This document shows, one piece after another, positions 12,190-21,448 of a DNA stretch of 64,000 nt (positions are counted from its first letter, which is position 1; every line of letters starts with the position of its first letter). Origin of the DNA: Alteromonas sp. a30 (lineage in GTDB: Bacteria > Pseudomonadota > Gammaproteobacteria > Enterobacterales > Alteromonadaceae). The notes beneath the pieces were generated by a model. The model saw only the letters and a list, made by a program, of their open reading frames with translations, was not told where the DNA came from and did no database searches. The stretch spans positions 1-64,000 of the forward strand of contig NZ_JABEPE010000015.1 in NCBI RefSeq assembly GCF_026788005.1. Reading direction: 5' to 3'. The translations under genes were made by a program, and so were the position numbers.

Positions 12190-12819
12190 TTATTTCGCGC
12201 TTGTACGGTAAATCATGCCATCACGGGTAGTAACCATTTCTTTATCCCAGAAAAGAGTGTCTGGGAAAAACTTAGTTGCAGCCGCTACCACATCTTTCGT
12301 TTTCACATGAATGACTCTGGCATTCACAATGGCTCCATTTTTCTGTTCCGTAATGGTTCCCGTAACATAAAAGTCGATACCTAGACCTGCTTTTTTCAGA
12401 TGCTGTGTATCTCGACTTAAAACTCTATCAGCCGTCTTCTCAATAATAATATCGTTTGTAATTTTGTAGTCTTGAGGAATAAATCCGCGACGAGAAGCTT
12501 CTGTCATCAAGCCTTGCTCCAACTGATGCCCTAATAACATTAATGGATGTTGACTATTAACCTGATGTTGTAATGACTTCACAGGCACAAAACCTGCTAC
12601 GGCAAAGCGATATTGTTGACGATCAGAGGTATGCCGAAAATTTGCAAACAACTCATCAGCCAACACCGAGGTGTGATATTCAATATTACCCAAAGGAGGC
12701 GGGGTGCTTTTCAGAGTATTGGTGTGACGAGTTACACCTTTTGCGCAAGCACTTAACGTTAACGCCAGCACTATTACGCCCACTAACCACCGGAAATGTA
12801 TTTTGTCTGTTCTTTTCAT
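12190..12819 (-). CDS. FlgO-domain lipoprotein 3
   Basis: The most divergent of the three copies but with the same pattern: LMLLGHQLEQG, QDYKITNDI, FYVTGTI and VNARVIHVKTKDVVAAA. The lipobox is LSAC after a hydrophobic segment (VGVIVLALTLSAC). The start is taken at 12819 so that MKRTDKIH forms the positively charged n-region; the longer frame from 12885 would place 22 unlikely residues before it. 209 aa. It is first in the cluster, about 100 nt after yfcL, in the same direction as epmC, the NAD kinase-like gene and yfcL. Confidence 0.82.
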   Translation of the reverse strand: MKRTDKIHFRWLVGVIVLALTLSACAKGVTRHTNTLKSTPPPLGNIEYHTSVLADELFANFRHTSDRQQYRFAVAGFVPVKSLQHQVNSQHPLMLLGHQLEQGLMTEASRRGFIPQDYKITNDIIIEKTADRVLSRDTQHLKKAGLGIDFYVTGTITEQKNGAIVNARVIHVKTKDVVAAATKFFPDTLFWDKEMVTTRDGMIYRTSAK

Positions 12820-12918
12820 ATTCAAACCATCGCGCTCAAAACAAGTACAGGTCGTTCGGGAATACCGAAACTCCCCCTTCGCCATTGTTTGAATATATGC
12901 AAATATTGTGCCAGAAAA

Positions 12919-13203
12919 TTACAATGATGACAAACATTCGGACCAAAACGCTCTAACCTGCGTCTGATCCTCAATTTCTAGTTCATTATTATCAAATGCT
13001 GTATCTAAACTTTGTTGCAGCTTTTCATCGAGCGCTGCAAGGGTAAAAGCTTTTGCATTAATGCACTGGCTCGCTATCAACGAAAAATGTCCGTTTAAAT
13101 AGCCGGCTATAAACAATTCTTGATCGTTGCCAGAATCGACAACATCATCAAACATCATCTGTAATCGATCGATCGCATCAAGAAAATGAGTTTCCGATAA
13201 CAT
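12919..13203 (-). CDS. yfcL: YfcL family protein
   Basis: Small acidic helical protein of 94 aa, close to the length of E. coli YfcL, with a FDDVVDSGNDQELFIAGYL segment typical of the family as remembered. Its function is unknown. The assignment is strengthened by context: in E. coli yfcL lies between mnmC and epmC (yfcM), and here it occupies the same interval in the same orientation as epmC. There are 47 nt between it and the upstream NAD kinase-like gene. Confidence 0.75.
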   Translation of the reverse strand: MLSETHFLDAIDRLQMMFDDVVDSGNDQELFIAGYLNGHFSLIASQCINAKAFTLAALDEKLQQSLDTAFDNNELEIEDQTQVRAFWSECLSSL

Positions 13204-13250
13204 GCTAGCTCCTCCTGTTGTATTTATATTGATGCGCCTAATATGGAACG

Positions 13251-14405
13251 CTATTCACCGCCTTCACTTTGCCAACCCAAACGATAAAGCACTTGGTCAT
13301 GATACCCGGTAACAACCGGCATAAACCCAGCTAATGCCTGATCCAATTCAACGTCACCGGTATCCGCTATCAGTGGTCGCCCGTTTAATTCACTAAGCTT
13401 GGTTTTCGTCGCCACCAGAATAATGTTGTCTTTGCCAATAAAACGAATTACTTCAGGACTAAGTTGTTGATTTCCTCGTCCAAAGACATGTCCTTGACCA
13501 CCAATTAAGGTAATAACCAGTTTACGCGCTGCTTCGGGATACTGTTTATGGTGGGCTTGCAACAAATCCAATAGCGTTTGCGCGGTAACGTCTGATGCAA
13601 CAAGTGTGTGTCCTTGAACGACATCAACACCTAGCAATGTGTTGTTTAATCCCATTTCATCCATGATAGCGGCGACCGTAGAGCCTGAGCCCATGACATA
13701 AAGATCACTGTCCTCCATATCTTCAATAACATGAGCAGCTAAATCCATCAAAACCAATTCTTCGGATTCTTTCCCGCCTACTTTGACTGCTTGTACATAT
13801 TGCACCGCATCGGGAACACGCATTTCGCCGTACTTTCTGGCCTTTACCGTACCTGCTCGAAAGGCGTTTTCGTCTATATCCATAACGTCTGCATCGTGTA
13901 CTGTCACAACCTGCCCTTGTAGCATTAAAGCAACAACACGCCCCGCCGCTTGAGGCGTTACCGCATAAACACCCGAATGGATTTTACAGCCAGCAGGTAT
14001 GCCTAAAACCGGCACAGTATCACCAGCAATATGACTCACATTTCTCGCTGTACCATCACCACCTGCAAATAAAATAACATCGACATTGGCTTGAATAAGG
14101 GCGGCAACGGTATTTTCTGTATCCTCTGACTCTGTTTGTAAATTGGGACAGGTGTAAACCACTTTTGTATCGAAGCCCATTTCGCGTGATATTGATGCCC
14201 CCATATCACCCTCAGCAGTGTAAATACAAAGCTTGGGTTGTAAGGGAATTAACACTTCTAATGCAATGTGAGTCCGGCTTAATGCACGTTGCTCTGCCCC
14301 CATTGCCATTGCTTTTTCACGCGTTTCAGTACCATCACTTCCTTTAAGAGCCAAAGCACCACCAATACCAGCAAACGGATTAACCACTAAACCAAGTTTA
14401 AACAC
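13251..14405 (-). CDS. Predicted ATP-NAD kinase-like protein (AcoX/COG3199 type)
   Basis: About 384 aa with the NAD-kinase/diacylglycerol-kinase phosphate loop FAGGDGTARN, a glycine-rich N-terminus (LVVNPFAGIGG) and a substrate region GIPAGCKIHSGVYA. It is longer than NadK (about 290-300 aa) and fits the AcoX-like branch, whose substrate is not established. The start is set at GTG 14405 because CGGAG lies 7 nt upstream and the family begins at the VNPFAG strand; this start overlaps the epmC stop by 8 nt, implying translational coupling. No acetoin genes are near, so the acetoin link of AcoX does not apply here. Confidence 0.8.
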   Translation of the reverse strand: MFKLGLVVNPFAGIGGALALKGSDGTETREKAMAMGAEQRALSRTHIALEVLIPLQPKLCIYTAEGDMGASISREMGFDTKVVYTCPNLQTESEDTENTVAALIQANVDVILFAGGDGTARNVSHIAGDTVPVLGIPAGCKIHSGVYAVTPQAAGRVVALMLQGQVVTVHDADVMDIDENAFRAGTVKARKYGEMRVPDAVQYVQAVKVGGKESEELVLMDLAAHVIEDMEDSDLYVMGSGSTVAAIMDEMGLNNTLLGVDVVQGHTLVASDVTAQTLLDLLQAHHKQYPEAARKLVITLIGGQGHVFGRGNQQLSPEVIRFIGKDNIILVATKTKLSELNGRPLIADTGDVELDQALAGFMPVVTGYHDQVLYRLGWQSEGGE

Positions 14406-14952
14406 ATTCAATCTCCGAAGGACGCCAAGCAAACATTGTTTTATTTAATTCCGGCGTTTGGTACTCCATGCGAAGTGCATCAATAAAGCGCTGGGTTCGC
14501 GCTGGAATGCCATTTTCTAAATAGCGGAAAACCTGCTGCTGCACTCGCGCTTGAAAGGCAAACCGATCACTGCCAGCACCGCTTAAATTATCCACGCTGA
14601 CTTGAAACGGAAAATTAGCGGCAACACTGAGCATCCATTCTATCGCTTGTGGTTTTACTTCAACCGATTCAAATTCGGCTTGTTGTTGAACATTGCGCCC
14701 GTCTGGGCAATACCAGTAACCAAAATCTTCTAACTCTCGCCTTTTGGCACCGGCAACCAGCCAATGCGCCGTTTCATGCAACGCACTGGCAAAAAAACCA
14801 TGAGCGAAAATGATGCGGTGATGATCACAATTAGCATCAGCAGGCAAATAAACCGGTTCATCTTCACCTTTAACTAAACGCGTGTTGTAGTTAGCATAAA
14901 AAGTAGAATTGAAAAGGCGAATTAATGTTTGATAGCTGTGTTGACTAGACAT
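14398..14952 (-). CDS. epmC: Elongation factor P hydroxylase
   Basis: EpmC hydroxylates the beta-lysylated lysine of EF-P after EpmA and EpmB, in the system that helps ribosomes pass polyproline stretches. Alignment from memory with E. coli YfcM is close: FNTRL-type start (YNTRLVKGEDEPVYLPADA), then FAHGFFASALHETAHW with the metal-binding HExxH-like site, then FGYWYCPDGRN and EVKPQAIEW. The longer frame begins at 15063, but the E. coli protein aligns from MSSQHSYQTLI, so the ATG at 14952 (184 aa) is chosen. It heads the run epmC, NAD kinase-like, yfcL, FlgO x3. The epmA, epmB and efp genes are not in the window. Confidence 0.92.
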   Translation of the reverse strand: MSSQHSYQTLIRLFNSTFYANYNTRLVKGEDEPVYLPADANCDHHRIIFAHGFFASALHETAHWLVAGAKRRELEDFGYWYCPDGRNVQQQAEFESVEVKPQAIEWMLSVAANFPFQVSVDNLSGAGSDRFAFQARVQQQVFRYLENGIPARTQRFIDALRMEYQTPELNKTMFAWRPSEIECV

Positions 14953-15195
14953 ATATGACCGTAAACTTGCCGTGTATGAGTTGCTTTTTACCATGGCGTT
15001 TTGACGCCGTTTGATAGCGGCGCATCTTAACCACTCTGTCAAAGAAATACCACTTTCGCTCAAGTCTTCTACTGATTACTGTACAGCTCTATCGAATACT
15101 TTTGTTACTCGCTACAGGATTGACTTCAACGCATAGACGTAGAAGAATCCTGCTTTAGTTCAATGGTCTTACCAGAAAATAAGGGTAATAAGTAT

Positions 15196-15915
15196 ATGGA
15201 ATTTAGTGAGTTAATGCAGTCACGCCGCAGCATTCGTGCTTTTAAATCTGACGACATTCCAGAGGAATTGCTTTCAACCCTGCTCAACGAGGCGCTGGAA
15301 TCGCCTAGCAGTTCAAATTCACAACCGTTCAAAGTTGCCATAGCAAGAGGCGATACCGCCAAGCAAATCGGTGCTGAACTCACCGACAAATATCGCCGTT
15401 CAAATGCAATCATGCGCAAGCCTCTGCCACTCAAGTTGCTCTCCTTTATAACCGATGACTCCATGCCAGACAGCGATTACAAGCCCATCTTAGGCAAGTA
15501 TCCAGGCATTTATCAGGCGCGACGCGTTGCGACTGGCAAAGGCTTATACCAAACCATTGGCATTGCTCGGGATGATTACAAAGCGCGTGCCGCTAACATG
15601 GAAAAGAACTTTTCATTTTTCGGGGCTCCGGTAGCATTGTTTTTCTTTGTCGATCCACGCATGACACACACAGCGCTTGTTGATTTAGGAATCTTCATGC
15701 AATCGTTAATGCTTGGTGCAAAAAATAAAGGCTTGGGCACGTGTGCCGAAGGCGCGCTTGGTATTTGGCGCGGCCCGTTGGATAAGCACTTTTCGATTCC
15801 ATCTGAGTTTAAGCTGGTGTGTGGAATGGCCATTGGTTATCCAGAAGATGATAAGGTAAATCAATTCCGTCCTGATAAAATGGGCTTGGAAGATTTACTG
15901 ATAACCCCCAAATAA
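15196..15915 (+). CDS. Nitroreductase family protein
   Basis: FMN-dependent nitroreductase fold, 239 aa. The N-terminal SRRSIRAF motif contacts the FMN phosphate; SPSSSNSQPFKVAI is the second FMN site; GLGTCAEGAL and the C-terminal GYPEDDKVNQFRP are typical. Substrate unknown (nitro compounds, quinones or flavin reduction). The start at 15196 has AAGGG about 10 nt upstream and begins at the usual family N-terminus; the 15163 start adds an unlikely 11 residues. A second gene follows 36 nt downstream in the same direction. Confidence 0.88.
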   Translation: MEFSELMQSRRSIRAFKSDDIPEELLSTLLNEALESPSSSNSQPFKVAIARGDTAKQIGAELTDKYRRSNAIMRKPLPLKLLSFITDDSMPDSDYKPILGKYPGIYQARRVATGKGLYQTIGIARDDYKARAANMEKNFSFFGAPVALFFFVDPRMTHTALVDLGIFMQSLMLGAKNKGLGTCAEGALGIWRGPLDKHFSIPSEFKLVCGMAIGYPEDDKVNQFRPDKMGLEDLLITPK

Positions 15916-15951
15916 CCTGACGACTACGACGAATAGAGGTGGCCTGACAAT

Positions 15952-16666
15952 GAGCCAATCTGCAAACCTTGTTATTGAACATATTGAGCATGCCACGCAA
16001 GTTTATAAAGACGCCGAGGCATCCGGTAAATTACCAGCTCTGGCCGCGCTAAAAGAATGGCAATGCGATCGCTTGCTTGCCAGCCATTATCATTTATGGG
16101 AAGTCGAACGCTTTCAGCCTGCAATCACGTTTTTCATCAATGAATTGTACGGACCAAAGGACTTTACGGAACGCGATGCGGATATTGCAAAAGTGGTTCC
16201 AAAGATGGAAAAGTGGCTTCCTGAACGTGCCTTTCACTCTTTAGAAGTTGCCATACATTTAAATACCTTATCGCAAGATTTAGATTTAGCGCTACTTGAT
16301 CAGCTCGGCTCACTGCTCGGTATCATTCCAAGTCAGAAAGGTACGCTAAACGCTGCGGCTTATGCCCAAGCCTACAAAGCCTGTAATAACCCTCGAGAAC
16401 GTGCTCTTCAACTTGATTATATTGAAAAGCTCGGCGCAGATTTGGCTAAAGTCGTTAAAATTCCGGGAATCTCCAGCATTTTAAAAATGGCAAGAACACC
16501 CGCTAAAACCATAGGAGTTGAATCGCTCCAACAGTTTTTGGAAGATGGCTTTAGTGCCTTTAAAAAGCTTGGCAAAGTGGAAGACTTCATGGTGCCGATT
16601 ATCACCGAAGAACGCCGCATTTCTGAAGCATTATTTCGTGGGGAAGATGTACTTCCGCCATTATAA
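15952..16666 (+). CDS. Conserved hypothetical protein with FFINELY motif
   Basis: About 238 aa, beginning at the ATG near 15950, no signal peptide, mostly helical. It contains YHLWEVERFQPAITFFINELYG followed by RDADIAKVVP in a broken stretch, a pattern I associate with an uncharacterised gammaproteobacterial family named for its FFLEELY motif. The function is unknown. An upstream AGGTGG 10 nt before the ATG supports translation. It lies 34 nt after the nitroreductase gene and may be co-transcribed with it. Confidence 0.7.
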
Positions 16667-16733
16667 AGTACAGAAAAAGAAATGAGTCCGTAGACTGAAA
16701 ACAGCAACAAAATGGTCAAATATTTTCCATATA

Positions 16734-16777
16734 AAGTTGAGTTTACCGATAAGTTGAGTTAAAAGTTAACTCAACTT
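16734..16777. repeat. Direct plus inverted repeats forming alternative hairpins
   Basis: AAGTTGAGTT occurs at 16734-16743 and again at 16751-16760; the inverse AACTCAACTT lies at 16768-16777. The second copy and the inverse give a perfect 12-bp stem with a 3-nt loop. There is no T-run after it. It sits between the FFINELY gene and the retropepsin-like gene. Confidence 0.85.
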
Positions 16778-16800
16778 CTGCGAAAACAGGTTACTAAACC

Positions 16801-17982
16801 TTGCGTATACTTCTTCTAGCTTTATCGGCTCTTTTGGCTTTGTCTGCTGCGGTAAATAGTTACCTCTACGCAGAATTGGAACTCCTCAAAGCGCAGCTAA
16901 GCGCATCCAAAAATACCGATAAGAATGCCATCAAAGTAAAACCAGAGAGACAACCACACCCGCTGGTAATTGCCGCAAACTATGCTTTTAATCAGCGAGA
17001 TGCCGACAATGCGCTTCTCAATTTGTCACTTATCGAGAACACCTTACCGGAGATGTTAGAGGTAACGAAAAATCAATGGTTTGAAGAAATTAAAACGCAT
17101 TTGTATCAGCATACAGCCACACAAAAAGATAATGTTTTTGTTGAAGAATTCTTAAAAGCTTATCCATACGACCCGTATTTTCTGTACTTAGAGATTGAAT
17201 TTGCTCACTTGAAAAATGCCAGTACCGAAACCCTATTAGACTTATATCACTTAAAACGCTCTCCCATGCGTGCAGATTTAAAAGGGCTCATTACACAGCG
17301 TATTGCAGATATCTACCGCGATAGAACCGATAAACTCAAGCGACTTGAAGCGTGGGACATTCTCGCCATTATGTTGGAGTCGCTATTAAACATGGCTCCT
17401 AATGACACCAATATGATGCTGGATTTAGCGCACGCCTATGCCATGCAACGAGCGTTTGATTTAATGGAAGGAGTATTAATTTATTTACCAAAAGATCATG
17501 AGAGGGTTATCGCGCTACGAGAATTTCAATCGTCTTTATCTCAGGAAAAAACACAAAACAATCCCCATGATGAACCTGAAATCGCATCTCATCCATCGGC
17601 TGTAGCACTGAAAAAAGTCAATTCCCATTACATTGTCAATGCTTTGCTCAACGAACGTTTTAACGCCCATTTAATGATTGATACCGGAGCTTCAACCACG
17701 GTTGTGAGTCAACAAGTCTTCGACGCACTGCCAAGCGATGTAAAACCTGAATTCATAGGTAACTACAATATCAGTACCGCTAATGGCTTAGTGCAATCCC
17801 CTGTGTATCAGTTTAATCAGCTTTCAGTAGGCGACTTTTACGTAAAAAATATTGCAATTGTGGTCATGCCGCTGGAGCACTTTAGCGCTGATGGTTTACT
17901 AGGAATGAACTTTTTGCGCGCCTTTCGATTTGAGATTGACCAAGGCAAAAGTGAGTTGATTTTATCGCCGTTAGCGCGTTAA
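16801..17982 (+). CDS. Retropepsin-like aspartic protease, membrane anchored
   Basis: 393 aa starting with a TTG codon. An N-terminal signal anchor (about 1-24) is followed by a helical, repeat-like region (about 55-240) and a C-terminal clan AA aspartic protease domain (about 270-390). The catalytic motif is LMIDTGASTT with Asp294; the closing GLLGMNFLRAF segment is the second conserved part of such domains. These enzymes act as homodimers; this one should face the periplasm. Substrate unknown. AGG lies about 9 nt before the TTG. The last 12 nt are shared with the end of the convergent MFS gene. Confidence 0.82.
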   Translation: MRILLLALSALLALSAAVNSYLYAELELLKAQLSASKNTDKNAIKVKPERQPHPLVIAANYAFNQRDADNALLNLSLIENTLPEMLEVTKNQWFEEIKTHLYQHTATQKDNVFVEEFLKAYPYDPYFLYLEIEFAHLKNASTETLLDLYHLKRSPMRADLKGLITQRIADIYRDRTDKLKRLEAWDILAIMLESLLNMAPNDTNMMLDLAHAYAMQRAFDLMEGVLIYLPKDHERVIALREFQSSLSQEKTQNNPHDEPEIASHPSAVALKKVNSHYIVNALLNERFNAHLMIDTGASTTVVSQQVFDALPSDVKPEFIGNYNISTANGLVQSPVYQFNQLSVGDFYVKNIAIVVMPLEHFSADGLLGMNFLRAFRFEIDQGKSELILSPLAR

Positions 17983-19122
17983 TGGGTGTTTTACGGGGAG
18001 CCACAATGCGATAAATGCACCGACTGCTGCCATAGCAACAGAGATAAGCCACGCGGTTTGAGCACCTGCTCCCTGCTGCCAATATTGCCCAGCAATAAAA
18101 CTACCAACAGCGCCACCAAAACCGAAACTAATACTCACGTAAAGCGCTTGCCCTCGACTTTGGAACCGTTCTCCAAAGTGCTCATGCACAAACTTGATTG
18201 CAGCGGTGTGCGCCAAAGCAAAACTAAAAGCATGAATGCTCTGACTTACCAGCAACAGCACTAATACTTGTGGTGCAACGGCTAAAATCCCCCAACGCAA
18301 CGCTGTCATGATTAAGCATATGACTAGGCAGCGTTGAATACCAATTGCTTGAGTGATTTTCCCCGCCCAAACGAAAATGACAACTTCCGCTACCACGCCC
18401 AACGACACCAGCCACCCCGTTTCTCTACCATCGAAGCCGAGATCCCGCATGTACAACGCAAAAAAGCTGTAATACGCGCCAAAGCTCATCTGTAACATCA
18501 TCATCACAGCGATAAAGACCAAAAAAGGCCGACTTAACACTTTATTTTTAATTGAGGCGGTATTTAGTTGATGCTGTATCGAGGCTTCGCCCTTTATCAA
18601 AAAGGTAGCCACACATAGCGACAATAACATGGCAGCGCTACATAACAAGGTAACTTCCGAGCCGTAATAATCCATTAACCAGCCACAAACAACCGACATC
18701 AGAATAAAGCCGATGCTTCCCCACATGCGAATACGGCTGTAATAGGCGGAGTCACCCTGAATAGCTTTTAAGGTAATTTGCTCTAATTGCGGAACAATAG
18801 ACGTCCAAAATCCGACGCTAATCGCCAATGCCAAGGCAATACCAACATAGCCTGTAGCCCAAAACAAACTAAGAAAGCTAACAAAGGCGCACATGGCACC
18901 AACTCGAATAATGACAAGGCTTTTACCGGATTTGTCGGCAAAGGCCGCCCATAGATTAGGGGCAATAAGCCGCGCGATTGTGATGATAGCGACTAAAGAA
19001 CCTATATCGCCAGAACTCAGCCCCCGTCCATCCAAAAACACACCAAGATAAGGGGCTATTACGCCCATATGTCCGAAATAAAAAAGGTAGGTCAAGCAAA
19101 GAAAAACGATATTCAACCGCAT
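17971..19122 (-). CDS. MFS transporter (HcaT-like)
   Basis: 383 aa, about 12 membrane helices. The N-terminus (MRLNIVFLCLTYLFYFGHMGVIAPYLGVFL) is split by a conserved loop, and SSGDIGSLVAIITIARLIAP and WTSIVPQLEQITL resemble the 3-phenylpropionate transporter branch of the major facilitator superfamily. Substrate unknown. A similar MFS gene sits next to aroC in Pseudomonas (from memory). It follows aroC by 39 nt and so may be the distal gene of a prmB-aroC transcript. Its stop region is embedded in the end of the retropepsin-like gene on the other strand. Confidence 0.85.
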   Translation of the reverse strand: MRLNIVFLCLTYLFYFGHMGVIAPYLGVFLDGRGLSSGDIGSLVAIITIARLIAPNLWAAFADKSGKSLVIIRVGAMCAFVSFLSLFWATGYVGIALALAISVGFWTSIVPQLEQITLKAIQGDSAYYSRIRMWGSIGFILMSVVCGWLMDYYGSEVTLLCSAAMLLSLCVATFLIKGEASIQHQLNTASIKNKVLSRPFLVFIAVMMMLQMSFGAYYSFFALYMRDLGFDGRETGWLVSLGVVAEVVIFVWAGKITQAIGIQRCLVICLIMTALRWGILAVAPQVLVLLLVSQSIHAFSFALAHTAAIKFVHEHFGERFQSRGQALYVSISFGFGGAVGSFIAGQYWQQGAGAQTAWLISVAMAAVGAFIALWLPVKHPLTR

Positions 19123-19161
19123 GAAAAGTAAGCACTGTTCATTATTAACTTTACCATTAGG

Positions 19162-20259
19162 TTATTTTTGACTAGGAATCATCGGTGTTTCAGAAACAAC
19201 GTTCGCATTTTGACCACGGTGGCGTAGCAGATGATCCATCACCACTAGAGCCAACATTGCTTCTGCAATCGGCACAGCACGAATGCCAACGCAAGGGTCG
19301 TGCCGCCCTTTGGTAATGACTTCTTCAGATTCACCACGGACATTAATGGTTTCACCCGGCACGCTGATGCTTGGCGTTGGTTTTAGTGCCAAATTAACAC
19401 GTAAGTCTTGCCCCGAGCTAATTCCCCCTAACACGCCGCCAGAGTTGTTTGATGAAAAACCTTCAGGAGTCAGTAAATCGCGGTGTTCACTGCCTTTTTG
19501 TGTAACGACACCAAAACCGTCGCCCACTTCTACGCCCTTCACAGCGTTAATCCCCATCATTGCATGGGCTAAATCGGCGTCCAGACGATCAAAAACCGGT
19601 TCACCTAAACCAACGGGCATGTTGGTCGCCACAACCGTCACTTTTGCCCCTACCGAATCCCCTTCTTTTTTCAGTTCACGCATGTATTGGTCAAGTTCGT
19701 CTAACTTGCTGGCATCGGCGCAGAAAAATGCATTATCGTTGATGATATTACGATCAACTTGTTGCATCTTTACCGGTCCAAGCTGCGACAAATACCCGTA
19801 AACTTCAATGCCACAAACATCTTTTAAATACTTTTTAGCAATGGCCCCTGCGGCTACACGTACGGCAGTTTCCCGTGCGGATGCTCTGCCGCCGCCACGA
19901 TAATCTCGCACACCATACTTTTGCATGTAGGTATAGTCAGCGTGGCTGGGACGAAAAATATCTTTAATTTTGGAATAGTCTTTTGAGCGTTGATCAGTAT
20001 TTTGGATCAGTAGACCAATGGGTGTACCCGTTGTTTTTCCTTCAAAGACACCAGAAAGAATTTGAATAGCATCGTCTTCTCTGCGCTGCGTGGTATAACG
20101 AGATGTTCCCGGTTTGCGGCGATCCAAGTCTATTTGAATATCTTCCTCAGAAATAGCAAGCCCCGGCGGACACCCATCTACCACGCCACCAATTGCCACT
20201 CCGTGACTTTCACCAAAACTGGTTAATGTAAATAATTTTCCGAAGGTATTCCCAGACAT
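19162..20259 (-). CDS. aroC: Chorismate synthase
   Basis: Last step of the shikimate pathway, converting EPSP to chorismate with reduced FMN. 365 aa with the N-terminal [14 protein letters not shown] signature, [18 protein letters not shown], and the C-terminal [19 protein letters not shown]. Follows prmB by 79 nt on the same strand, as in E. coli and Pseudomonas. Confidence 0.97.
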   Translation of the reverse strand: MSGNTFGKLFTLTSFGESHGVAIGGVVDGCPPGLAISEEDIQIDLDRRKPGTSRYTTQRREDDAIQILSGVFEGKTTGTPIGLLIQNTDQRSKDYSKIKDIFRPSHADYTYMQKYGVRDYRGGGRASARETAVRVAAGAIAKKYLKDVCGIEVYGYLSQLGPVKMQQVDRNIINDNAFFCADASKLDELDQYMRELKKEGDSVGAKVTVVATNMPVGLGEPVFDRLDADLAHAMMGINAVKGVEVGDGFGVVTQKGSEHRDLLTPEGFSSNNSGGVLGGISSGQDLRVNLALKPTPSISVPGETINVRGESEEVITKGRHDPCVGIRAVPIAEAMLALVVMDHLLRHRGQNANVVSETPMIPSQK

Positions 20260-20338
20260 CTTTGTTTTCCGATTGTAATTCTTGAGTGACCAGTTGACTT
20301 TCTAGCCCACTGACAAAAGTTTATGGGCAAAACTGACT

Positions 20339-21256
20339 TTATTCGCTACCGAAATAAGCTTCCAGTGTTTCTTTTTGAACAGCAAACACACCATCTCCAC
20401 CATTTTTAAACTCAATCCATTTGAGATCAAGGTCAGGGTATTGCTGTTGTACATGCACTAAGCTGTTCCCAACTTCAACAATAATCCAAGCTCCTTTATT
20501 CAAATGTTGCGGAGCCTGCTGCAAAATGGTGTGAACTATATCTAAACCATCCTCTCCCGCCGCTAAACCAATTTCTGGTTCAATATGAAACTCCTCAGGC
20601 ATATCAGCAATATCTTCCGCATCCACATAAGGAGGGTTTGTCACAATCAAATCGTACTTTTGTTCATTGAGTGCCGAATACACATCTGAATTTATTGGGA
20701 ACACTCGCTCAAGTAAATCATGTTCCTCAATGTTGATAGAGGCCACTTCTAACGCATCTAAACTAATATCCACGGCATCTACTTGTGCTTCAGGGAAAGC
20801 ATAAGCACAGGCAATAGCGATACAAGCACTGCCTGTACATAAATCTAGGATATGCTGAGGCTCATTGTTTAAGAAGCCATCAAACTTAGCCTGTATCAAC
20901 TCAGCAAGCGGTGAACGAGGCACTAAAACGCGCTCGTCAACATAAAAAGGAAGGTCGCAGAACCAAGCCTGTTGAGTTAAATAGGCAACGGGAATACGCT
21001 CATGAATACGACGGTTAACTAACGAAAGTATGTGTTGCTTTTCCTCTGTGGTTAACCGGGCTTGAAATAGCTGATCACTCACCTCTTGAGGCAGATATAA
21101 GCACTGTAACACCAAACTTACCGCTTCATCCCACGCATTGTCAGTACCGTGTCCGAAAAATAAGCCAGCCTCATTAAAACGGCTAACACTCCAACGCACG
21201 ACATCTAATATGGTGTGTAGTTGCTCAACAGCCTCATCAATTTCTACGTGCTCCAC
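20339..21256 (-). CDS. prmB: Ribosomal protein uL3 N5-glutamine methyltransferase
   Basis: Methylates a glutamine of ribosomal protein L3. The SAM motif [14 protein letters not shown] and the glutamine-binding NPPY ([12 protein letters not shown]) are both present, and the N-terminal half aligns from memory with E. coli PrmB ([20 protein letters not shown]). The long frame starts at 21352, but the E. coli N-terminus aligns with [10 protein letters not shown], and a GTG at 21256 is preceded by AGAGGT 6 nt upstream; this start gives 305 aa, the family length. It is divergent from smrB. Confidence 0.93.
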   Translation of the reverse strand: MEHVEIDEAVEQLHTILDVVRWSVSRFNEAGLFFGHGTDNAWDEAVSLVLQCLYLPQEVSDQLFQARLTTEEKQHILSLVNRRIHERIPVAYLTQQAWFCDLPFYVDERVLVPRSPLAELIQAKFDGFLNNEPQHILDLCTGSACIAIACAYAFPEAQVDAVDISLDALEVASINIEEHDLLERVFPINSDVYSALNEQKYDLIVTNPPYVDAEDIADMPEEFHIEPEIGLAAGEDGLDIVHTILQQAPQHLNKGAWIIVEVGNSLVHVQQQYPDLDLKWIEFKNGGDGVFAVQKETLEAYFGSE

Positions 21257-21448
21257 GTTTTTACCTCTATCCAGCTTGGAATTAATTGTGTTTATCTGCG
21301 GCTTTATGCTTCTGTTAAATTGCCCTGACCTTATATTGTGACCTGTTTTCATTGATTTGCGCGTGCAGGATAGGAATAATGCCCCCGCACGGCATGATGA
21401 AATGTCGTATTGTTATTCAAAGCATTCAAAAAGCCGGTAAAGAATACT

